From NCBI RefSeq assembly GCF_050789285.1, contig NZ_JBOUVX010000001.1, positions 248,001 through 312,000 of the forward strand: a stretch of DNA of 64,000 nt. The letters run 5' to 3'. Every line of letters starts with the position of its first letter. Positions within the stretch are counted from its first letter, which is position 1. Shown piece by piece: positions 35,812 through 44,190 of this stretch. This stretch comes from CAVPWP01 sp050789285 (GTDB taxonomy: Bacteria; Pseudomonadota; Alphaproteobacteria; Rhodobacterales; Rhodobacteraceae). The notes under the pieces are model-generated. The model was not told the DNA's origin and made no database searches. It was given only the letters and a program-made list of their open reading frames with translations. Position numbers and translations under genes: made by a program.

Positions 35812-36010
35812 TGCCAATCATGAGTGACGCCATTTCCGCGCCCCAAGTCTGGAGTGCATCTCGTCGCTCATCGGTGCGGCCAGATCGGATCCCGGGGGCT
35901 GCCACGCCGCTTGCGATACCGCTCTTTTGGTTCAGACGCGCACTGGCACCATGCGACGGAACGCCGAGACGTGCCATGCCGGTCGCGACGGTTCTCCATA
36001 TGTCGCGCAC
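35812..36010 (-). pseudogene. C-terminal remnant of a tyrosine recombinase (integrase)
   Basis: The frame reads RDIWRTVATGMARLGVPSH, then LNQKSGIASGVAA and DERRDALQTWGAEMASL. This is the conserved end of phage-type integrases (HDxRRTVATGMARLGV..H..EAVLNHKSG..SGVAA.YNR....ERR.AL..W), but the box II His is lost, the Arg is changed and the catalytic tyrosine segment (VYNR) is replaced. No N-terminal part is seen between 36010 and 36190. The rest of 35698-36190 holds nothing else I can support. Confidence 0.7.
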
Positions 36011-36190
36011 CGTCCGGGGCCGGATTGAATGCGTGTCATCTGCGCCTGCTCTCCACGAATGGTAGAACCGCGCTGGGCTAGGAAACCCGCCAGCTTGGCG
36101 TAGCGGTCATCCGCCTGACGGCATCGGCGCGCGTGTCGAGGACCGCCCGCCGCTGGCGAAGCTCATGTCCGGTCAGGCGGGGCACTGGAC

Positions 36191-36895
36191 TTAGTGAGTA
36201 TCCAGCCGTGCTGCGGATTTCCTGGACGCCCGACGCCCCACCATGCCCAGACCGGCCGCCGCGCCCATCAGGAGAAGGGCGGAAGGAGGAAGCGGGACGA
36301 CCTCAACGGATGTTACTTCAAACCTTAATGAGTAGTCCCAATTATAAAGCTGGCGTCCGTCAACAATTCCGCCCATGTAGCAATTCCCGCAGTTGTAGTC
36401 GAAAGAACTTTCAGAGGCCTCGCGGGCAATCCTGCCAAATATACCGGAATCGCAGTACATATCCAGACACATGCTGAAGAAACCATTTTCCATGAAGCTT
36501 GCGCCATAGTAGGCGTTTATCCAGTCTATTCCATAAAAGCCGCTGCACTCGATTGGCGAGTTGATGCAGTCAACCGTCACCGACCCGTCGTCAGCTACAG
36601 CGGCCTTCATTCGGACGTTCCACTCTTGACCGGGCGTGAGCCCGAACGGGTCTTGGAACCCCCAAATGTCATCCGACTTTGCAAGCGTGGAGCCAAAAGG
36701 CAGGTCGTAACCATCAGGTCCGTCGCCTGTGACATATGCATCGATATAGAACGCATCCACATACCTGAGCGTGAAGCGGTAATCATAATAGGTTGTCGCT
36801 TGCGACGCGGTCGGCGCCACTGCCAAAACCGCCAGCAGGATGCCCGCAGAAATACCCGACGCTCCCGCATGGAAGCGCTTGAAAACCCCAGTCAT
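36191..36895 (-). CDS. exported protein with VPLPA-CTERM-type sorting tail
   Basis: A 234-residue secreted protein. The signal peptide covers about residues 1-33 (basic start, ISAGILLAVLAVAPTASQA). The mature domain (34-195) is acidic, aromatic and rich in Tyr, Asp and Gly, with six cysteines that could form disulfides; no named fold is seen. The end is a PEP-CTERM-like tripartite tail: motif VPLPPS, a hydrophobic helix ALLLMGAAAGLGMVG, then RRASRKSAAR. Such VPLPA tails are processed by an exosortase in Rhodobacterales; no exosortase is in this window. ATG at 36895 follows GGGGGA. It is more AT-rich than most neighbours. Confidence 0.8.
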   Translation of the reverse strand: MTGVFKRFHAGASGISAGILLAVLAVAPTASQATTYYDYRFTLRYVDAFYIDAYVTGDGPDGYDLPFGSTLAKSDDIWGFQDPFGLTPGQEWNVRMKAAVADDGSVTVDCINSPIECSGFYGIDWINAYYGASFMENGFFSMCLDMYCDSGIFGRIAREASESSFDYNCGNCYMGGIVDGRQLYNWDYSLRFEVTSVEVVPLPPSALLLMGAAAGLGMVGRRASRKSAARLDTH

Positions 36896-36925
36896 TGTAT
36901 CCCCCACCACCTAAAAAAATAAGGT

Positions 36926-36943
36926 CGTTAACAAAGGTTAACG
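36926..36943. promoter_or_regulatory. CGTTAAC-AAAG-GTTAACG palindrome (CtrA-like)
   Basis: A perfect 7-bp-arm palindrome 30 bp upstream of the VPLPA-CTERM gene. It contains two TTAA half-sites separated by 6 bp; the CtrA consensus has 7, so it is a near match only. The position fits a promoter or an operator. Confidence 0.45.
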
Positions 36944-37264
36944 GTAGCCGATTCGGCAGAACGCGTCACCTGAAATGACCGCGCGATCCTTCCGTGTCCG
37001 GGGGCGGGCATTCGGCCCGTGGCGACGGCTCGGCGCGGGGACCCGACAGGCCAACGGCAACATGTCGATGCATTCCGGGGGCGGGGAGGGGCAGAGCCCG
37101 GCATCCCCCCGTTCCCTCACTACGCAGGCCGCCCCGCCACGCCCTGCGCCGCCTATAGGCCGGCGGACGCCGCCGGGGACGCTGGCGCGACGGGCGCGGT
37201 CGCCGAATGCCCCGTCGTCTTGCCTCGCTTCCTGCCGGCGCAGGCCGGGTCTGGGGCGGGGGCC
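36944..37264. other. intergenic stretch without a supportable gene
   Basis: About 320 bp between the promoter of the VPLPA-CTERM gene and the end of the aconitase-X gene. Frames here are Arg/Pro/Ala-rich, without a ribosome-binding site or domain. Nothing else is seen. Confidence 0.6.
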
Positions 37265-38974
37265 TCAGATGCGAAGCCACCCCGGCAGGCCGTCGGGCGC
37301 CCGGCCGCCCACGGCGGCCTCGACGCAGTCGGCAAGGCTGCCCAACCGCGCGTGCCGGCCTGAAAGCCCGTGCGCGTAATGGGCGTATTTCCCCGAGTTG
37401 GTCATCAGGCCCTGCGCCTCGGGCGGGAAGATCGGCTCGATCACCGAACACCAGCACAGGTCGGGGATCAGGCGCACGCCTGCCGCGTTCAGCCGGTCGA
37501 CCAGCCCCTCGTCCCTGGCCTGGCGCAGGACATCGCGGCCGATCGTCACGATCAGATGCGTGGACGGCGCGCAACGGCGACCGTCAAGAAGCTCGGCGAT
37601 CCGGCGCGCCTCGGACAGCGAGGCGTGCGGGCTGCCGATCGCCACAAGGTCGATCCGCTCTGCGCCCCGGTTGAGTTCCTGCCAGGCCTCCACGAAGTCG
37701 GGCGCCGCGATGCTGCGCCGCCGCGCATCGGGGGCAGGGGGCAGATCCGCCTCGGGCGTGTGGCCCGCGATATGAAGCATGGGCGCGCCCGAGGTCGTGC
37801 CGAAGGCCGCGCACAGCGCCTTGAGGTCGTCGCGCGAGGGATGAAGGGCCTCGAGCCCGGTCAGAAGCGGGACATGGTCGGGCGACGCTCGCCCGGCAAG
37901 CCACCCCAGAAGCGGCCAGAACAGATCGTCGACCGGCCCCGGCGGCGGCGTGACCGCGATGATCGTGCGCGGCCGGCGCCCGTCGTCCGTGTAGACCCCC
38001 GAGGCCGGCGCGCGGCCGGTCATCGCGATGAAGAGATCAAGGTAGTCGGGGTGTTTCGGGGTGCGCGCGCCGAGCACCGTGTTGGCGAAGATCACGGCAT
38101 TCGATTCCGACCAGCCGATGACGTCGCCCGACCGTGGCGCGTCGTCCAGAAGGTAGGGCGCGCAGGTGAAGGTGGGCCGCGCGCCCATCCGGACATAGGC
38201 GTCAGCCAGGCGGCTTGCGCGCAGGCCGAAATCGGCGGGGATGTTCTGGCTGCGCCAGTTCTCGCGGTCGACCGAGATGGCGTTGATCGTGGTCGGAACC
38301 GAGACCCGCGCGCCGAGGTCGGCCATCTTTTCGGCGAAGATCAGGTTTGCGGAATGCGCGAGGATGCATCCGTCGATGTGCCCGCGCGTGACGTCGACAA
38401 GCTCGGCCGTGCCCTCGGCCGCCGCCATGAGGCACAAGATCTCCATCGCCTGTCGGGCCGCCGGGCCGGCTTCGCCGTTCAGAAGGGCCTGGTCCGTCTC
38501 GGACAGGCGCAGGTCGGCCGCACTTGTTTCGACAAGCGCGATGGCAAGGTCATCGGCGGTCAGCCGCCGCCCCGAAATCACGGCACGCTCGGCGCGGGCA
38601 AGCTGGTCATAGGCCTGGTCCGGCAACGAGATCGTGGGCAGGGGCCGGCCGAAGATGCGGTCGGAGACCAAGGCGCCGAGGGTCAGGATTTCCTCGCGCT
38701 CGCGGAAGACAAGGGCTGCGGGGGCAAGGCCCTTGAGCGAAAGTTCAAGAAGGACGCCGCTGCCGCTGCACGATCCGCGTGACGTGGGCATCAGCAGGAT
38801 CCTGCCCGAGACGGACGCGCCATGGTTCGGATGGTGGACGTCGATGATCGTGCCCGTTTCGGGATCGACCCCGCCCCAGAAGCTGAGGCCCTCGGCGCAG
38901 ACAAGGACCTCGCCCGCGGCCTCGCCCCCGGCGATGATGCGGCCGTGCCCGCCGGTTTCTTCCGTTCTGGTCAT
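37265..38974 (-). CDS. aconitase X, fused small and large domains (probable cis-3-hydroxy-L-proline dehydratase)
   Basis: A 569-residue member of the aconitase-X group. Residues 15-115 are the swivelling small domain (DUF126; VCAEGLSFWGGVDPETGTII, then TSRGSCSGSGVLLEL). Residues 120-569 are the large domain (DUF521), with LILCLMAAAEG-like and TCAPYLLDD segments and the C-terminal LCWCSVIEPI and TNSGKYAHYAHGLSG stretches that bind the Fe-S cluster and substrate. Characterised bacterial members dehydrate cis-3-hydroxy-L-proline; others act on mevalonate phosphate in archaea. Many bacteria encode the two parts separately; here they are one chain. It stands alone, so the substrate is inferred from the family. 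Confidence 0.82.
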   Translation of the reverse strand: MTRTEETGGHGRIIAGGEAAGEVLVCAEGLSFWGGVDPETGTIIDVHHPNHGASVSGRILLMPTSRGSCSGSGVLLELSLKGLAPAALVFREREEILTLGALVSDRIFGRPLPTISLPDQAYDQLARAERAVISGRRLTADDLAIALVETSAADLRLSETDQALLNGEAGPAARQAMEILCLMAAAEGTAELVDVTRGHIDGCILAHSANLIFAEKMADLGARVSVPTTINAISVDRENWRSQNIPADFGLRASRLADAYVRMGARPTFTCAPYLLDDAPRSGDVIGWSESNAVIFANTVLGARTPKHPDYLDLFIAMTGRAPASGVYTDDGRRPRTIIAVTPPPGPVDDLFWPLLGWLAGRASPDHVPLLTGLEALHPSRDDLKALCAAFGTTSGAPMLHIAGHTPEADLPPAPDARRRSIAAPDFVEAWQELNRGAERIDLVAIGSPHASLSEARRIAELLDGRRCAPSTHLIVTIGRDVLRQARDEGLVDRLNAAGVRLIPDLCWCSVIEPIFPPEAQGLMTNSGKYAHYAHGLSGRHARLGSLADCVEAAVGGRAPDGLPGWLRI

Positions 38975-39034
38975 CGTTCCGTTCCCCCTTCGGTCGAGGC
39001 CGGGTTGTCTGCGCTGTCCGCAGCCGGACGCGGT

Positions 39035-40765
39035 CTATTCCGCCGCAAGCCGGGCCGTGCCCTGCGCCTCGTGCAGCCGCCGATAGGCGCCGTCGCGGCC
39101 CAGAAGCTCGGCATGGGTCCCGGTCTCGACGATCCGCCCGTCCTCGACCACGACGATGCGGTCGGCGTTGCGCACCGTGCCCAGGCGGTGCGCGATCACC
39201 AGCACGGTGCGGCCCTTCGCAAGATCTTCGAGCGAGGCCTGGATCCGCCGCTCGGTCTCGGAATCGAGCGCGCTCGTCGCCTCGTCAAGGATCAGGATCG
39301 GCGGGTTCTTCAGAAAGATCCGGGCGATCGCCACGCGCTGACGCTGGCCACCCGACAGCTTCACGCCGCGCTCGCCGATCACGGTGTCGAGGCCGTCGGG
39401 CAGATCGGCCACCAGCGCGTCCAGCCGCGCTCGGCGGACGGCTTCGACGATCTCGGCCTCGGTCGCGTCGAGACGGCCATAGGCGATGTTCTGGCGCAGC
39501 GTGCCGGCGAAGAGAAAGACATCCTGGCTGACGATGCCGATCGCGCGGCGCAGAGAGGCCAGCGTGACGTCGCGGATATCGGCGCCGTCGACCGCGATGC
39601 GGCCGTCCGTCACCTCGTAGAAGCGCGGCACGAGCGCCAGAAGACTGGTCTTGCCGGCGCCGGACGGGCCGACGAAGGCCACCGTTTCGCCCGGCAGGAT
39701 GTCAAGGTCGATCCCGCGCAAGACCGGGCGCTTGGGGTCATAGCCGAAGGACACGCCCTCGAAGCTCACGCGACCCGCGACCTCGTCAAGCTCGCGCGCG
39801 TCGGGGCGGTCGGCGATCTCGGGCGGGGTGCCCAGGAATTCCAGATAGCGGCGGAACCCGGCGATGCCCTTGGGATAGGTTTCGATCACGGCGGCGATCT
39901 TCTCGATCGGCTGGTAGAAGACGTTGACAAGCAGCAGGAAGCCCACGAAGCCGCCGATCGTCAGGCTTCCCGTGGCCACGAACCACGCGCCCGCGATCAG
40001 CAGCAGCACCTGCACGATCCGCATGCCCAGGAAGTTCAGGGCCAGCGTCGCGGCCATCAGCCGGTAGGCGTCAAGCTTGACGGTCCGATATTGCGCGTTC
40101 TCACCCGCGAACAGCGCCTCTTCATGGGCCTCGTTGGCGAAGGCGCGGACCACGCGAGCCCCGCCCACGTTTTCCTCGATCCGGGCATTGAAGGCGCCGA
40201 CACGGGCGAACTGGGCCTGCCAGTTCGTCGTCATCCGAGCCCCGTAGTGCAGCACGAGGAAGGTCAGGAGAGGCGCGAGTGTCGCGGCGATCACGGCAAG
40301 CGGCCAATGCACCCAGAACATCAGGCCAAGCGCGCCGAAGAAGGTCATCACCGCCACGAACAGGTCCTCGGGCCCGTGATGCGCGACCTCGCCGATCTCT
40401 TCGAGGTCCTTCGTCAGCCGTCCGACAAGATGCCCGGTCTTCTGGTCATCGAAGAAGCGGAACGACAGACGTTGCAGATGTGCGAAGGCGCGGCGGCGCA
40501 TTTCGGTCTCGATCGCGATCCCAAGGACATGGCCCCAGTAGGTCACGACCACCATGAGGGCCGCGTTCACGAGGTAGACGAGCAGAAGACCCAAAGCCGC
40601 CAGAACGATCGTGTTCCAGTCGCCCTGCGGCAGCAGACGGTCCACGAAAAGCGTCACCGCCAGTGGAAAGCTCAGCGACAGAAGCCCCGACAGCACCGCG
40701 CAACCGAAATCGACGATGAAAAGCCCGCGATGGGGCCGGTAGTATTCGAAGAACTCGCGCAGCAT
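39035..40765 (-). CDS. ABC exporter, permease-ATPase fusion (MsbA/MsrA-like)
   Basis: A 576-residue half-transporter that works as a homodimer. Residues 1-310 form six membrane helices (from MLREFFEYYRPHRGLFIVDF). Residues 325-560 form the ATPase: Walker A GPSGAGKTS, Q-loop VSQDVFLFAGTLRQNIAYG, signature LSGGQRQRVAIARI, Walker B ILILDEATSALD and H-loop AHRL. The ATG at 40765 starts the conserved first helix; the frame continues upstream to 41125 only antisense to the next gene. Substrate unknown; lipid, peptide or drug export are all possible for the family. Confidence 0.92.
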   Translation of the reverse strand: MLREFFEYYRPHRGLFIVDFGCAVLSGLLSLSFPLAVTLFVDRLLPQGDWNTIVLAALGLLLVYLVNAALMVVVTYWGHVLGIAIETEMRRRAFAHLQRLSFRFFDDQKTGHLVGRLTKDLEEIGEVAHHGPEDLFVAVMTFFGALGLMFWVHWPLAVIAATLAPLLTFLVLHYGARMTTNWQAQFARVGAFNARIEENVGGARVVRAFANEAHEEALFAGENAQYRTVKLDAYRLMAATLALNFLGMRIVQVLLLIAGAWFVATGSLTIGGFVGFLLLVNVFYQPIEKIAAVIETYPKGIAGFRRYLEFLGTPPEIADRPDARELDEVAGRVSFEGVSFGYDPKRPVLRGIDLDILPGETVAFVGPSGAGKTSLLALVPRFYEVTDGRIAVDGADIRDVTLASLRRAIGIVSQDVFLFAGTLRQNIAYGRLDATEAEIVEAVRRARLDALVADLPDGLDTVIGERGVKLSGGQRQRVAIARIFLKNPPILILDEATSALDSETERRIQASLEDLAKGRTVLVIAHRLGTVRNADRIVVVEDGRIVETGTHAELLGRDGAYRRLHEAQGTARLAAE

Positions 40766-40949
40766 GTCCGTCCGTCCAGGTTCGGCGACGAAAAGACCAC
40801 AATCCGCCGGCCTTGACGAGAGCGCGCGATGCGGGCGGCGCCCATGTCGCGCCGCTCTCCAGGCTCGCCGCCGCGCGACGCTTTTTCCTATCGGGGCGGG
40901 CAATGGTTCATGTAGATGTATGTCTTCCTCAACCCCGTGGAGCGTCTTC

Positions 40950-42080
40950 ATGTCAGCGGTCTTCCGGAGCCTCGGCGCGGACCTTGTGCGATTTGCCTGC
41001 GCGTCGGCCCTCGTGGTTCTTGTCGCGGCCTGTGGACGCCCGCCGGAAATCATCGGCATCGAGAACCGCGAAGTCCCGGTCGAAGCCATCGCCGATCTGG
41101 ATCGACACCGGGTCTTCATGGTCACGACCCGCGAGGCGTCCTCCGAGGTCGGCGCGCTTTATGGACCTGACCGGTCGGCAGACCTCGGGCTTGCCTCTGT
41201 CGACGTGACCGTGCCTCCGACACATGTCGTCGGGGAACTCGAGCGGCCTGACCGCCTGCCCCCTGATCCCCGGACAGAATTCGCCATTGTCCAGCCCGCC
41301 GCTTATGCGACGGATGCCGCGTTCGTGGCGGCCATCGACCGCGAGCTTGCGAAGCGCCCGCGCGGCAAACGCACGCTTCTGCTGTTCATCCACGGCTACA
41401 ACACCTCGACCACGGACGCGATCCTGAGGCTTGGCCAGTTCGTGGAAGACACGGGGTTCGAAGGTGTTCCCGTCCTCTTTTCCTGGGCCTCCGCCGCCCG
41501 CACGCCGCTTTACGTCTACGATCTCAACAGCGCATTGGTGGCGCGGTCCCGCATCAAGGACCTGACCCGCCTGCTTGGCGCCACCAAGAACGAAAGCGTG
41601 GACGTCTTCGCGCATTCGATGGGCACGTTCCTGACGATGGAGGGGCTGGTGGACGCGCAGCTTTCCGGGACGCTTGGCACCCAGGGCGTGGTCGAGACGG
41701 TCATCCTTGCCTCGCCCGACATCGACATCGACCTGTTCCGCACCCAGATCGCCCAGCTTCCACGGCCTTTCGTCGAAAGGATGTATCTGCTGATCTCGCA
41801 GGACGACTATGCCCTGCGCCTGTCGCGCCGGATCGCAGGTGGCGTTCCGCGGGTCGGTGCGGCCGACGCGGCCGAGCTTGAGAACCTTGGCGTGACGGTG
41901 ATCGACCTGTCCGAGATCGACGACACGAATGCGGGAAGCCATTCCAAGTTCGCGGGATCGCCCGAGGTGGTGCAACTGATCGGCGCCGGTCTCAACGGCG
42001 CGGGCCGCTTCGACGAGGGGATGGAACTGAGCCTCGACCAGGTCTTTCTGGGCGTGCCGATCCGCATCTTCGGCGATTGA
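40950..42080 (+). CDS. lipoprotein alpha/beta hydrolase (DUF900 type)
   Basis: A 376-residue envelope lipoprotein with an alpha/beta hydrolase domain. The signal peptide ends in lipobox LVAAC at about residue 29. The oxyanion region is LLLFIHGYNTSTTDA, and the nucleophile elbow is FAHSMGTFLTMEG; ILASPDIDIDLF and GSHSKFAGSPEVV supply likely Asp and His. The arrangement is that of DUF900 hydrolases. The ATG at 40950 follows TGGAGCG at 7 bp and begins the signal peptide; earlier ATGs (40920) lack this. Divergent from the ABC exporter. Substrate unknown. Confidence 0.85.
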   Translation: MSAVFRSLGADLVRFACASALVVLVAACGRPPEIIGIENREVPVEAIADLDRHRVFMVTTREASSEVGALYGPDRSADLGLASVDVTVPPTHVVGELERPDRLPPDPRTEFAIVQPAAYATDAAFVAAIDRELAKRPRGKRTLLLFIHGYNTSTTDAILRLGQFVEDTGFEGVPVLFSWASAARTPLYVYDLNSALVARSRIKDLTRLLGATKNESVDVFAHSMGTFLTMEGLVDAQLSGTLGTQGVVETVILASPDIDIDLFRTQIAQLPRPFVERMYLLISQDDYALRLSRRIAGGVPRVGAADAAELENLGVTVIDLSEIDDTNAGSHSKFAGSPEVVQLIGAGLNGAGRFDEGMELSLDQVFLGVPIRIFGD

Positions 42081-42102
42081 GGCCCGGCGTGTCGTTTCGC
42101 CG

Positions 42103-43137
42103 TCAGGCCCCCTCGCGCACCGTGTCGATCATCATCTGCACGTTCGCGGGATCGGCGTCGGGGGTGATGCCATGGCCCAGGTTGAAGATGTGCGGGCCGT
42201 TCGAGAAGGCCTTCACGATGCGCCGGGTCTCGGCCACCAGGTCGTCGCCCCCGGTCACCATGTGGCGCGGGTCGAGGTTGCCCTGCACGCAGCCGTCGAC
42301 CTGAACGTTGGCCGCCGCCCATGCTGCGCTGACCGAGTTGTCGATGGCCACGCAATCGGCGCCGGTGGTCTTGGCGAACCCGATATAGCCCTCGCCCGCC
42401 TCGCGGGGGAAGGCGATGACGGGCAGGCCCGGGTGGCGGGCCTTGAGTTCTGCGATGATGCGTTTCGCGGGCTCGACGGCGTAGCGGATGAACTCATCGC
42501 CCTTGAGCGAGCCCGCCCAGCTGTCGAAAAGCTTCACCGTCTCGGCCCCGGCCTGAACTTGCATCGAAAGATACTCGATGGTGGCGTCGGTCAGCCGGTC
42601 GATCAGCGTCTCGAACAGCGCGCGGTTCTCGGCCTTCAGCGCGTGCGCGGGCCCCTGGTCGGGGGTTCCGCGCCCGGCGATCATGTAGGTGGCCACCGTC
42701 CACGGCGCGCCGGCGAACCCGATCAGCGCCGTCTCGGCGGGCAGTTCGCGCGACAGGATGCGCAGGGTCTCGTAGACCGGGGCGAGGTGATCGTGGATGT
42801 CGTCGGCGCCCTTCAGCTTTGCGAAGTCCGCCTCGGTGGTGATGGTCGACAGGCGTGGGCCCTCGCCGGTCACGAACCACAGGTCCGCGCCCAGCGCGTC
42901 GGGAATAAGCAGGATGTCGGCAAAGAGGATCGCCGCGTCGAAGCCGTAGCGGCGGATCGGCTGAAGCGTGACCTCGGCCGCCAGGTCGGACGTATAGCAC
43001 AGCGACAGGAAATCGCCCGCCTCGGCGCGGGTCGCGCGGTATTCGGGCAAATAGCGCCCGGCCTGCCGCATCATCCAGATCGGCGGGATCGGAAGAGTTT
43101 CGCCCGCGAGGGCACGCAGAAGCAATTTGTCTGTCAC
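42103..43137 (-). CDS. hemE: uroporphyrinogen decarboxylase
   Basis: A 344-residue enzyme converting uroporphyrinogen III to coproporphyrinogen III. Family signatures are PIWMMRQAGRYLPEYR at the N-terminus with the substrate-binding Arg, ILFADILLIPDALG, GFAGAPWTVATYM, and NLGHGITPDADP near the C-terminus. Divergent from hemC over 101 bp, so two steps of tetrapyrrole synthesis share a promoter region. Length is normal. Confidence 0.97.
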   Translation of the reverse strand: MTDKLLLRALAGETLPIPPIWMMRQAGRYLPEYRATRAEAGDFLSLCYTSDLAAEVTLQPIRRYGFDAAILFADILLIPDALGADLWFVTGEGPRLSTITTEADFAKLKGADDIHDHLAPVYETLRILSRELPAETALIGFAGAPWTVATYMIAGRGTPDQGPAHALKAENRALFETLIDRLTDATIEYLSMQVQAGAETVKLFDSWAGSLKGDEFIRYAVEPAKRIIAELKARHPGLPVIAFPREAGEGYIGFAKTTGADCVAIDNSVSAAWAAANVQVDGCVQGNLDPRHMVTGGDDLVAETRRIVKAFSNGPHIFNLGHGITPDADPANVQMMIDTVREGA

Positions 43138-43238
43138 CGGCTCACCTTAGCTCGTGTCGAACCGTGGTCCCAACTGCGGCGGCGGAAGTCAATACGGCAC
43201 AGTTGTCAGGCACGGCTGACACGTCTACAGGTGGCGGC

Positions 43239-44183
43239 ATGACGCTTGATTTGCCCACGCCCGAGGCTCCGCTTCGGATCGGAACCCGGGGATCGCCGCT
43301 GGCGCTGGCCCAGGCCCATGAAACCCGCCGCCGCCTGATGGCGGCCTTCGATCTGCCCGAAGACGCCTTCGAGATCGTGGTGATCAAGACCACGGGCGAC
43401 CGCGTGCTCGACCGTCCGCTGAAGGAGATCGGCGGCAAGGGCCTCTTCACCCGCGAGATCGAGGACGACATGCTGGCCGGCCGGATCGATATCGCCGTCC
43501 ATTCGATGAAGGACATGCCGGTGGCGCAGCCCGAAGGGCTGGTCCTTGACTGCTACCTTCCGCGCGAGGATGTGCGCGACGCCTTCGTGTCGCCCCATGC
43601 GGGCGGTCTGGCGGACCTTGCCCCGGGCACCCGCGTCGGCACCTCAAGCCTGCGGCGCAAGGCGCAGCTTCTCAATCGGCGTCCCGACCTCGAGGTGGTC
43701 GAGTTCCGCGGCAACGTGCAGACCCGGCTGAAGAAGCTCGACGATGGGGTGGCGGCCTGCACCTTCCTGGCCATGGCCGGGCTGAACCGTCTGGGCATGA
43801 CCCATGTGGCCCGCGCCACGATCGCGCCCGAAGAGATGCTGCCGGCGGTGGCGCAGGGCGCGATCGGGATCGAGCGGCGGGCGGACGACAGCCGCGCGGC
43901 CGGTCTGCTCGAGGCGATCCACGATGGTCCGACGGGCCGCCGGCTTGCGGCGGAACGCGCCTTTCTTGCCGCGCTCGACGGCTCGTGCGAGACGCCGATC
44001 GCGGGCCTTGCGGAACTTGACGGGGGAACCCTGCGCCTGCGCGGAGAGATCCTGCGCACCGACGGCTCCGAAGCGCTGGCCGACGATCGGACCTGCGCCG
44101 TCGAGGATGGCCCGGACCTTGGCCGGGCGATGGCGGCCGAACTGCTGGGGCGCGCAGGCGAGGGGTTCTTCGCCTGGCGCTGA
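43239..44183 (+). CDS. hemC: hydroxymethylbilane synthase (porphobilinogen deaminase)
   Basis: A 314-residue enzyme joining four porphobilinogens into hydroxymethylbilane. It shows RIGTRGSPLALAQA, KEIGGKGLFTREIE, AVHSMKDMP with the catalytic aspartate region, GTSSLRRKAQL, and the cofactor-cysteine loop LDGSCETPIAG. The ATG at 43239 follows AGGTGG and gives the family N-terminus; a GTG at 43164 lies in frame upstream without support. Convergent with hemN. Confidence 0.97.
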   Translation: MTLDLPTPEAPLRIGTRGSPLALAQAHETRRRLMAAFDLPEDAFEIVVIKTTGDRVLDRPLKEIGGKGLFTREIEDDMLAGRIDIAVHSMKDMPVAQPEGLVLDCYLPREDVRDAFVSPHAGGLADLAPGTRVGTSSLRRKAQLLNRRPDLEVVEFRGNVQTRLKKLDDGVAACTFLAMAGLNRLGMTHVARATIAPEEMLPAVAQGAIGIERRADDSRAAGLLEAIHDGPTGRRLAAERAFLAALDGSCETPIAGLAELDGGTLRLRGEILRTDGSEALADDRTCAVEDGPDLGRAMAAELLGRAGEGFFAWR

Positions 44184-44190
44184 GTCGGCG

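Noticed and set aside
35698..36190. Direct repeat of the tRNA-Thr 3' end as an attR site
   Set aside because: I read this stretch for the tRNA T-arm and acceptor sequence and found no match beyond a few bases.
42103..43238. oriC next to hemE, as in Caulobacter
   Set aside because: The hemE-hemC gap is only 101 bp, with no DnaA boxes or AT-rich element, and hemC rather than the origin-flanking gene follows.
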